Origin: Bacteroidaceae bacterium
GTDB taxonomy: Bacteria; Bacteroidota; Bacteroidia; Bacteroidales; Bacteroidaceae
Assembly (NCBI GenBank): GCA_024698925.1
Contig: JAILQO010000048.1
Location: forward strand, 1-41,882
Length of the DNA stretch: 41,882 nt
Direction of reading: 5' to 3'
The notes under the pieces are model-generated. The model was given only the letters and a program-made list of their open reading frames with translations. It had not been told where the DNA came from and did not search any database. Shown here one piece after another: positions 15,273 to 22,714 of the stretch (position 1 is its first letter; every line of letters starts with the position of its first letter). A program made the position numbers and the translations under genes.

Positions 15273-15839
15273 TTAAGCTTCTGCGGGAGCCTCCTCTGTT
15301 GCGGGTTCCTCTGCGGCCTGTTCCTCAGCAGCAGCTTCAGCCTGAGCAGCAGCCTCGGCCTCTGCCTTAGCAGCAGCCTCAGCAGCCTTCTTGTCGGCTA
15401 CTTTTTTAGCGATCTCTTCGTTGGTCTTCTTCTCTGCGTCGAGAGCGGCAGCAGCAGCGGCCTTCTTGTCAGCAGCGACCTTGTCTGCAACGGCTTTCAG
15501 GCCCTTCTGCTTGTCGGCCTTCCAAGCGTTGAACTTAACTTGTGCGGTAGCTTCGTCGAAAGCACCCTTCTTCACGCCACCACGCAGGTGCTTCATGAGA
15601 TAGACGCCTTCATCGGAAAGAATGTTGCGCACGGTGTCTGTGGGCTGTGCGCCTGTCTCTACCCAGTAGAGAGCACGGTCGAATTTCAAATCTACAGTGG
15701 CAGGATTGGTGTTGGGGTTGTAGGTACCAATCTTCTCTGTAAACTTACCGTCGCGCGGAGCTCTTACATCTGCAATGACGATGGAGTAGAAAGCATAGCT
15801 CTTACGACCATGACGTTGCAATCTGATTCTTGTTGCCAT
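15273..15839 (-). CDS. rpsP: 30S ribosomal protein S16
   Basis: 188 residues. Residues 1-80 are canonical S16: [20 protein letters not shown], then [20 protein letters not shown] and '[21 protein letters not shown]'. S16 binds 16S rRNA and is needed for 30S assembly. The rest is an extension. After a lysine-rich linker, residues about 120-188 are a low-complexity Ala/Glu/Lys tail ([14 protein letters not shown] ... [17 protein letters not shown]), predicted to be helical or disordered and increasingly acidic. S16 is about 80-90 residues in most bacteria, and long tails of this kind are known in Bacteroidetes. It has its own promoter and terminator. rimM is not adjacent but 14 kb away. Confidence 0.95.
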   Translation of the reverse strand: MATRIRLQRHGRKSYAFYSIVIADVRAPRDGKFTEKIGTYNPNTNPATVDLKFDRALYWVETGAQPTDTVRNILSDEGVYLMKHLRGGVKKGAFDEATAQVKFNAWKADKQKGLKAVADKVAADKKAAAAAALDAEKKTNEEIAKKVADKKAAEAAAKAEAEAAAQAEAAAEEQAAEEPATEEAPAEA

Positions 15840-15899
15840 AAATGTTTAATTATGAGTTAATAGGTTTGAAATTATGCTGCCAACTCGTGACAGCGGGCG

Positions 15900-15931
15900 C
15901 AAAGGTACGACAATTTGCGGACGTGACAAAA
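15900..15931 (-). promoter_or_regulatory. rpsP promoter
   Basis: Minus-strand TTTTG (15927-15931), 19 nt, then TACCTTTG (15900-15907): an excellent match to the Bacteroidetes -33/-7 pattern. The leader is about 55 nt. Confidence 0.75.
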
Positions 15932-15972
15932 CTTTTTTGCCCTCTTTTTGCATTTTCCTCGCATATTTCCAC

Positions 15973-15980
15973 TATCTTTG
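15973..15980 (+). promoter_or_regulatory. Promoter -7 element of the methionine sulfoxide reductase gene
   Basis: TATCTTTG fits TAnnTTTG, with T-rich TTTTTG words about 22 nt upstream (15945-15950). It is divergent from the rpsP promoter. Confidence 0.6.
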
Positions 15981-16036
15981 CCCGTGAAATTGACAAAGAT
16001 ATGATGATTCAACACGATCATTGAACAAAAACAGAT

Positions 16037-16534
16037 ATGGCAGAACAATCTTTTTCTCTACCGGACGGCCTCACCAAGCGTGAGCAGTACGCGGCGTTCT
16101 TACAGGATTACGCAACACTCATCGACGGCGAGACGGACGTGGTTTCCACGCTGGCTAATACGGCAGCAGCCCTGCGCGAAGCCTTTGGCTTCTTCTGGGT
16201 CGGTTTCTATCTGGTCAAGGACGCGGAGTGGCTACACTTGGGGCCGTTCCAAGGCTCAGTAGCCTGCACACGCATCAAGCGTGGGCGCGGTGTCTGCGGA
16301 ACGGCGTGGGCCGAAGCACGCACGCTGGTGGTACCCGATGTGGATGCCTTTCCAGGACACATCGCCTGCAGCAGCCTCTCGCGCTCGGAGATTGTCGTCC
16401 CCATGATGCACGACGGCCAAGTGGAAGGGGTTCTGGACATCGACAGCGACCGCCTCGGCGACTTCGACGAGGATGACCGCTGCGGATTGGAAGCCGTTGT
16501 CAGCGTGCTGATGCGCACACTCTTCAACAAATAG
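16037..16534 (+). CDS. GAF-domain free methionine-(R)-sulfoxide reductase
   Basis: 165 residues, a single GAF domain, the size of E. coli fRMsr (MsrC/YebR). It reduces free methionine-R-sulfoxide to methionine using thioredoxin and protects against oxidants. The three redox cysteines of the family are all present: C77 (SVACTRI), C87 (GVCGTAW) and C111 (HIACSS). The motif 'VPMMHDGQVEGVLDIDSDRLGDFDEDD' is also diagnostic and separates it from signalling GAF domains. There is no signal peptide. Its 3' end overlaps the convergent oxidoreductase gene by 11 nt. Confidence 0.93.
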   Translation: MAEQSFSLPDGLTKREQYAAFLQDYATLIDGETDVVSTLANTAAALREAFGFFWVGFYLVKDAEWLHLGPFQGSVACTRIKRGRGVCGTAWAEARTLVVPDVDAFPGHIACSSLSRSEIVVPMMHDGQVEGVLDIDSDRLGDFDEDDRCGLEAVVSVLMRTLFNK

Positions 16535-18173
16535 TAGCGATATAGGCAGCTGCGGCTTCGGCACAGCGCTCACCATCGATGGCAGCGCTGACGATACCGC
16601 CGGCATAGCCTGCGCCCTCACCACAGGGATAGAGGCCGAGGAGGCGGACGTGGTGGAGGGTCTCATTATCACGGATAATACGGACGGGCGAAGAGGTACG
16701 GGTCTCAACGCCAATGACGGTAGCCTCGTTGGTGAGGAAACCATGACTCTTGCGGCCAAAAGCGCGGAAGCCTTCCTGCAGACGCTCCGTGATGAAACGC
16801 GGCATCCAGAAATGAAGAGGTGAGGAGACGAGACCCGGGGCATAGCTGCTGGCAGGAAGGTCGTAGCTGAGACGTCCGTTCACGAAGTCCGCCATGCGCT
16901 GTGCCGGCGCTGTCTGACGACGTCCACCCTGTTGCCACGCCAACTGTTCCAACTGCTCCTGAAAGGCCATCATGCCCAATTCTTTAAGTGTCAAGCGTCC
17001 CTTTGGGCCGAGCGCTCCATTCTCAATTCCCCCTCCCCCACGAGGGAGGGCCGGGGAGGGGTCTTCCAAGTCTTCCGGTCTGATCTCCACAACCATACCC
17101 GAATTGCTCCAGCGTCCGGCACGATTGCTGGGGCTCATGCCGTTGACAACCACCTGCTCAGGCCCCGTAGCGGCAGGCACCACGAAGCCGCCAGGACACA
17201 TACAGAAACTATAGACACCACGACCACCGCATTGCTGCACATAGGCATACTCGGCAGCCGGCAGCCATTGGCCACGACCGGCACGACTGTGGTACTGAAT
17301 CTGGTCGATGAGCTGTGAGGGATGTTCCAGACGGACACCTACGGCAATGCCTTTGGCCTCAATCTCGATATTCCGAGCCGCCAGTAACCGATAGACATCG
17401 CGGGCGGAGTGGCCCGTAGCCAGGATGACGGGGCCGCGCAGTTCAAAGTCCTCAGTGGCGCCATCAGCCGTAGTGCGGCTACAGGCACAACCCACTACGC
17501 TGTCGCCCTCAATCAGGAGATCCGTCATGCGGGTCTGGAAATGGACTTCGCCACCACAGTTGAGAATCGTGGTGCGCATATTCTCGATGACACGCGGCAG
17601 GCGGTCCGTGCCGATATGGGGATGGGCATCGACGAGGATGCGGGTGTCGGCACCATGCTGGCAAAAGACATTGAGAATGCGTTCCACGGAGCCACGCTTC
17701 TTGGAACGGGTGTAGAGCTTACCATCGGAGTAGGCTCCTGCCCCACCCTCGCCAAAGCTGTAGTTGCTCTCAGGGTCCACGACATGCTCGCGGGAGATGC
17801 GTGCCAGGTCCTTCTTGCGGGTGTGGACATCCTTGCCGCGTTCTACAACAATGGGCTTGTAACCCAGTTCTATCAAGCGCAAGGCAGCAAACAAACCACC
17901 TGGGCCAGCTCCCACGACAATGACCTGCGGACGGTCCTCCACACATGGATAGTCCACACGGGGGAACTCCTCGGAGGGCGACTCGTCCACCCATAGGCGC
18001 ACCGTGAGATTAACCATCACCTGACGCTGGCGTGCATCGATACTACGACGGATGATGCGCCATCCCTTGACACGCGAAGCCGGCAACGACGCCTCACCGA
18101 AAGCCTGTTCACGGACAGCCGTCAGATCGGCCGCGACCTGCGGAAGCACACGCAATTGAATGTCCTGTACCAT
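16524..18173 (-). CDS. FAD-dependent dehydrogenase (COG2509 type) with in-frame repeat insertion
   Basis: 549 residues. The Rossmann FAD-binding motif is VIVVGAGPGGLFAALRLIELG (about residues 83-104), followed by ERGKDVHTRKKD, 'NYSFGEGGAGAYSDGKLYTR' and 'VILATGHSARDVYRLL'. The C-terminal motif 'GLYPCGEGAGYAGGIVSAAIDG' closes the flavin site. An N-terminal region (1-80) is of the kind seen in this uncharacterised group. The substrate is unknown. Residues about 370-385 (DPSPALPRGGGGIENG) are encoded by a copy of the dispersed repeat at 17021-17066. It keeps the frame and probably forms a surface loop. The gene has its own promoter, divergent from tamB. Confidence 0.88.
   Translation of the reverse strand: MVQDIQLRVLPQVAADLTAVREQAFGEASLPASRVKGWRIIRRSIDARQRQVMVNLTVRLWVDESPSEEFPRVDYPCVEDRPQVIVVGAGPGGLFAALRLIELGYKPIVVERGKDVHTRKKDLARISREHVVDPESNYSFGEGGAGAYSDGKLYTRSKKRGSVERILNVFCQHGADTRILVDAHPHIGTDRLPRVIENMRTTILNCGGEVHFQTRMTDLLIEGDSVVGCACSRTTADGATEDFELRGPVILATGHSARDVYRLLAARNIEIEAKGIAVGVRLEHPSQLIDQIQYHSRAGRGQWLPAAEYAYVQQCGGRGVYSFCMCPGGFVVPAATGPEQVVVNGMSPSNRAGRWSNSGMVVEIRPEDLEDPSPALPRGGGGIENGALGPKGRLTLKELGMMAFQEQLEQLAWQQGGRRQTAPAQRMADFVNGRLSYDLPASSYAPGLVSSPLHFWMPRFITERLQEGFRAFGRKSHGFLTNEATVIGVETRTSSPVRIIRDNETLHHVRLLGLYPCGEGAGYAGGIVSAAIDGERCAEAAAAYIATIC
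17021..17066 (-). repeat. Dispersed GC-rich palindromic repeat, copy B, inside a coding frame
   Basis: On the minus strand this reads ACCCCTCCCCGGCCCTCC then CTCGTGGGGGAGGGGG, followed by AATTGAGAATG. It matches copy A (10356-10389) closely and lies wholly inside the oxidoreductase reading frame without breaking it. Confidence 0.7.
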
Positions 18174-18193
18174 AAAATCTGTTATTTTTGCTG

Positions 18194-18201
18194 CAAAAGT
18201 A
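18194..18201 (-). promoter_or_regulatory. Promoter -7 element of the FAD dehydrogenase gene
   Basis: TACTTTTG on the minus strand lies 20 nt upstream of the ATG at 18173, implying a very short leader. Confidence 0.55.
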
Positions 18202-18245
18202 GAGAAAAAAACGCAAGAATCATGCTAAAGCCGCAAAAAAAGACG

Positions 18246-18253
18246 TATTTTTG
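18246..18253 (+). promoter_or_regulatory. tamB promoter -7 element
   Basis: TATTTTTG fits TAnnTTTG, 25 nt before the tamB start. It forms a compact divergent promoter region with 18194-18201. Confidence 0.55.
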
Positions 18254-18278
18254 CAGCTGAAAACAAGTATCACCGCTC

Positions 18279-21200
18279 ATGAAGCGCTTTTTCAAGGTAG
18301 CAGGCATCGTGGTGGCTACGCCATTCATCCTTCTCCTGCTCGTCATCTTTCTGCTCTATCTGCCGCCCGTACAGGACTACGCTGTACGGCGGTTGACTGA
18401 ATACGCCTCTGAGCAGACGGGGATGCGAATCAGCGTGGAGCGCCTGCGCCTATCGTTCCTGGCGGACTTAGACCTGAGAGGACTGATGGTCATGGACGCT
18501 GACGGCGACACGCTGGTGGCAGCACGCGAGGCGGTGGTGGACTTGTCTTTCCGTCAGATCAGGAACAAGCGTATCGGCGTGGAAGGCATCACACTCCTGA
18601 ACACCTATATTTATAGTAAGGATATGATTGCGGCAGCCGTGATCCGAGGCGAGCTGCAGGAGCTGGCGCTAAACGACGATTTGGACTTGGGTGTACAGCA
18701 CATTGATATCAGCGAGGTGGCGGCACGCGGGCTGGACGTGGACGTAGCCCTGCGCGACACTACCGTAGAGGACACCACGGAGAGTGCACCGCTGGCGTGG
18801 ACATTCGCCATCGCACAAGCAAAAATCGAAGATGCACGCGTACGCTTTGCGATGCCCGGTATGTCCGCTATCACAGCGGATTCGCTGTCGCTGACGGCAC
18901 ATGATATTCTCTTTGAGGGCGAACGGCAACACCTGGCTGTACCTGCGGCAGAACTGCGCCTTCCAGGCAGTAAGCTGACAGCAGCCGTGGATATGGACTT
19001 CACCGCATTCCAGACTGGCGAAGAAGGCAGCCTGGACATCAGCGTGACGACAACACTGGCCAAAAACGACATCCTACGCATAGCCGGCGAAATGATGCCC
19101 GAGGAGATTGCCAAGGTCTATCCCGAACTGCCGCTGCACCTGACGCTGGCCGCCAGCGGAAACATGGCCCACCTGACGCTCACCAATCTGGAGGCACAGC
19201 TGCCTGGAAGCATACGCATAGATCTGCAAGGCGATGTCCTTCACCTCATGGACTCGACGGGAATGGCGGGTAATTTCGGCTACAGCGTAGAGACGAAGGA
19301 CATCAACTGGGTGAAACCGCTGGCTGGAACGGCACTCAACGACATCAAGCTCCCACCCATGCAGCTCAAAGGAAATGCCAGCATAGACGGGGACAACTAT
19401 AGCACGGAGGCACAGCTACGCGAAGGTAACGGTAGTGTGAACCTGAAGGGAGCAGTCAACCTGGAGGGCGAGATGCAATATGAGGCCGACGTACATGTGC
19501 ACCATCTGCAACTGCGTCATTTCATGCCTTCACTACCCCTGAGTCCGCTCACAGCACAACTCAGCGCCAAGGGTCAAGGGACTGATTTCTTTCAACGCAG
19601 CACCCGTTTAGACGCTAAAGCGCAAGTACAATCATTGATATATGACAGCCTGGACCTCAGTGGCGTATCAATGATGGCCAAATTAGCCAACGGCAGAGGA
19701 TATGCACAACTGAAGAGCAACAGTCCCCTACTGACGGCACAAGCCGACGTGAACGCCATGCTGGTGACGGACCGTTCACGCCATCGTGAAAACTGGTCGA
19801 GCCGCGTATGTGATCTCACCTTTGCGCTGGACCTCTCACGTGCTGACATGCAGGCATTGGGCATCGCCGATCACCCCTTGAAGACCGCGATGTGCATTCA
19901 CATTGACGGACGCACAGACCTCAGCAGACACCACCAACTGTCAGGAAGCATCAACGACATCATCCTGATGCCCAATGACACCCTGTTCCGACCTGAGGAC
20001 GTCACCCTGGAAGCGCTGCTGGAGCCAGATACCACCTACGCCTCCATCACCAGCGGCGACCTGAGTCTGAGGATGCGTGGGCACACGGGCTACGACCAGC
20101 TGATGGGCCAGCTGGATCACTTCATGAAGGAACTGACACGCCAACTCCAGGAGAAGCGCATCGACGAAGAGGCGCTGGCACACAGACTGCCACAGGTGGA
20201 CCTGCGCTTCAGTTCCGGGCAACACAACCCCCTGCACGATATCCTCGCCTCTATGGGTTATGACTTTGTGTCGGCTCGCTTTGGCATCAACCTTGACCCC
20301 ATGATCGGCATCAACGGCGGCGGCTCCATCCATCAGCTCAATATCGGTGCGATGCTTCTGGATACGATTCGGGCACATGTCTATCAAGATTCCACCAGCA
20401 TCAGGATGGACGCACGGATACGTAATGGGCGGAAGAATCCGCAGTTCACGTTTGACAGCCAGTTGAACGCACGACTGGACCGCGACGGTATCGCCACAGC
20501 GAATCTGGTCTATCTCGATGAGCGCGGACGCAAGGGTATCGACTTAGGCTTGCGCGGAAACATCGCCAATGACACGCTGGCCATCCATCTGGATCCCTTC
20601 AATCCGATCATCGCCTACCGCACATTCCACCTGAATCCGGACAACTATGTGATGGTCACCAAAGGGAATCACATTGATGCCTATGTGGACCTGCTGGCCG
20701 ACGACGGCACGGGTCTGAAGTTCTACTCCTCGCCGAATGCCGAAGCACGTCAGGACCTCTCAGTATCCGTGAACCGCCTGAATATCGGGGAGCTGTCCAG
20801 CGTGCTGCCTTACCTGCCACGCATGAGCGGATTCCTGCACGGAGATGCCCACCTGATACAATCTGAGGAGGCTCTCAGTATCTCCACCGACCTGCAGATC
20901 AATGACTTCAAGTACGAGAATGCACTATTGGGACAACTGGGATTGCAGGCTGTCTATCTGCCCAATGCCGACGGCTCGCACTTCGTTGACGGTAGCCTCC
21001 TGCACACCGGAATGCCTGTGGCAACGTTTACAGGTAGTTATGTCCCAACAGATGGTGACGGCGAATTGGATGTGGATGCTACGCTGGACCGCTTCCCCTT
21101 CAGTCTGGGTAATGCCTTCATCCCAGATGATATGGCACGACTGGACGGTGTAGCCATCGGCAATATACACGTGGGTGGCAGCACCTCTAAGCCTGTCGTA

Positions 21201-22628
21201 AATGGCGACATCGTCAGTTCCGGCTTACGCATCCTCTCGGATCCTTACAGCTTGCAACTGCGTGTTGTCGATGACACCATCAGTATTCGCGAGAGCCAGC
21301 TCAATCTGGACCGCATCGCCATTTATTCCACGGGTGAGAACCCATTCACGATGGATGGTTCCATCAACTTTGCAGACCTGAGCCGCATCACCCTCAATGC
21401 GAATATGACAGCCAATAACTTTGAGCTGATCAATGCGAAGAAAACACCTAAGAGCGTAGCCTATGGTAAAGTGTTTGTGGATTTCAGTGCCAGACTGCGA
21501 GGTACATTGGATGACCTGAACATGTTCGGACGACTGAAAGTGCTGAGCAATACCGACGTCACCTACCTGCTGACCGACTCACCCCTTACGACTGACGACC
21601 AGGTGGCAGAATTGGTGGAATTTGTGGATTTCAGCGACACCCTACGCGTGGAGACGGAAGAGGCACAGAAACCGCAGCACATGAACATCACCATGAGTAT
21701 CGAGGTAGAGGATGCGGCACAAGTCCATTGTATCCTCAGTCCTGACGCTTCCAGCTATGTGGATCTGGAGGGCGGCGGCACGCTGATGATGACCTACACG
21801 CCCGAAAAGGATCTGCAGATGACGGGCCGCTACACCATCAACCGCGGCACGATGAAATATACGATGATGGTCATTCCACTCAAGGAGTTCACCATCAAGA
21901 GCGGCAGCTACGCCGAGTTCCATGGGCCACTCATGAATCCCACGCTGAACATATCCGCGACAGAACGCTTGCGCACAACCATCACTGAGAACGACCAGCC
22001 ACGCAGCGTGAATTTCGACGTAGGACTGAAGCTCTCGCAAACACTGGAGAATCTGGGGTTGGAGTTCACACTGGATGCGCCTGAAGATATGAATATACAG
22101 AATGAGCTCAGCACGATGAGTGCCGAGCAGCGTGGCAGGCTCGCCGTTACGATGCTGGCAACAGGTATGTATATCAACGATGCCGGTGCAACCACAGGAG
22201 GCGGTGTGACGGGACAGAATGCCCTCAACGCCTTCCTGCAGAGCCAGGTGTCCAACATCACCGGTAAGGCACTGAAGAGCATCGACCTGAGCATGGGCGT
22301 AGAACAAGGCACGAGTGCTACGGGTAGTACGACAACCGATTACAGCTTCCGCTTCGCCAAACGTTTCTGGGGTAATCGCGTCAGTGTCATCGTCGGCGGC
22401 AAAGTGAGTACCGGCGAGAACGCCGTCAATACAGGCGAGAGCATCATTGACAATGTCAGCATCGAATACCGCCTCGACCAGGGTGCCAGCCGCTACGTGA
22501 ACGTGTTCTACGACAAGAACTACGAGAGTCTGCTCGATGGTGAAATCACGGAGATGGGTGCAGGTCTGGTACTCAGAAGAAAGACGGACAAGTGGGGAGA
22601 ACTGTTTATGTTCAAGAAGGATAAATGA
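18279..22628 (+). CDS. tamB: Translocation and assembly module inner-membrane protein TamB
   Basis: 1,449 residues. An N-terminal transmembrane anchor (residues about 8-30, VAGIVVATPFILLLLVIFLL) is followed by an AsmA-like start ('AVRRLTEYASEQTGMRISVERLRLSFLADLDLRG'). A very long repetitive beta-strand region comes next, as in lipid-transfer bridge proteins, and the protein ends with a TamB (DUF490) domain (about residues 1090-1449). TamB spans the periplasm and works with TamA/TamL in outer-membrane protein or lipid delivery. Its stop overlaps the following BamA-family frame, and the neighbour is a lipoprotein of the TamL type, which strongly supports the call. There are no broken or missing parts. 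Confidence 0.92.
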   Translation: MKRFFKVAGIVVATPFILLLLVIFLLYLPPVQDYAVRRLTEYASEQTGMRISVERLRLSFLADLDLRGLMVMDADGDTLVAAREAVVDLSFRQIRNKRIGVEGITLLNTYIYSKDMIAAAVIRGELQELALNDDLDLGVQHIDISEVAARGLDVDVALRDTTVEDTTESAPLAWTFAIAQAKIEDARVRFAMPGMSAITADSLSLTAHDILFEGERQHLAVPAAELRLPGSKLTAAVDMDFTAFQTGEEGSLDISVTTTLAKNDILRIAGEMMPEEIAKVYPELPLHLTLAASGNMAHLTLTNLEAQLPGSIRIDLQGDVLHLMDSTGMAGNFGYSVETKDINWVKPLAGTALNDIKLPPMQLKGNASIDGDNYSTEAQLREGNGSVNLKGAVNLEGEMQYEADVHVHHLQLRHFMPSLPLSPLTAQLSAKGQGTDFFQRSTRLDAKAQVQSLIYDSLDLSGVSMMAKLANGRGYAQLKSNSPLLTAQADVNAMLVTDRSRHRENWSSRVCDLTFALDLSRADMQALGIADHPLKTAMCIHIDGRTDLSRHHQLSGSINDIILMPNDTLFRPEDVTLEALLEPDTTYASITSGDLSLRMRGHTGYDQLMGQLDHFMKELTRQLQEKRIDEEALAHRLPQVDLRFSSGQHNPLHDILASMGYDFVSARFGINLDPMIGINGGGSIHQLNIGAMLLDTIRAHVYQDSTSIRMDARIRNGRKNPQFTFDSQLNARLDRDGIATANLVYLDERGRKGIDLGLRGNIANDTLAIHLDPFNPIIAYRTFHLNPDNYVMVTKGNHIDAYVDLLADDGTGLKFYSSPNAEARQDLSVSVNRLNIGELSSVLPYLPRMSGFLHGDAHLIQSEEALSISTDLQINDFKYENALLGQLGLQAVYLPNADGSHFVDGSLLHTGMPVATFTGSYVPTDGDGELDVDATLDRFPFSLGNAFIPDDMARLDGVAIGNIHVGGSTSKPVVNGDIVSSGLRILSDPYSLQLRVVDDTISIRESQLNLDRIAIYSTGENPFTMDGSINFADLSRITLNANMTANNFELINAKKTPKSVAYGKVFVDFSARLRGTLDDLNMFGRLKVLSNTDVTYLLTDSPLTTDDQVAELVEFVDFSDTLRVETEEAQKPQHMNITMSIEVEDAAQVHCILSPDASSYVDLEGGGTLMMTYTPEKDLQMTGRYTINRGTMKYTMMVIPLKEFTIKSGSYAEFHGPLMNPTLNISATERLRTTITENDQPRSVNFDVGLKLSQTLENLGLEFTLDAPEDMNIQNELSTMSAEQRGRLAVTMLATGMYINDAGATTGGGVTGQNALNAFLQSQVSNITGKALKSIDLSMGVEQGTSATGSTTTDYSFRFAKRFWGNRVSVIVGGKVSTGENAVNTGESIIDNVSIEYRLDQGASRYVNVFYDKNYESLLDGEITEMGAGLVLRRKTDKWGELFMFKKDK

Positions 22629-22714
22629 AAAAGACTGAGGTAATGATAGATAATAGAATTACATATTCAGGAATCAAGCAGCGCTGCTGTCGAGTACGGC
22701 AGGAGGCATGCGGC

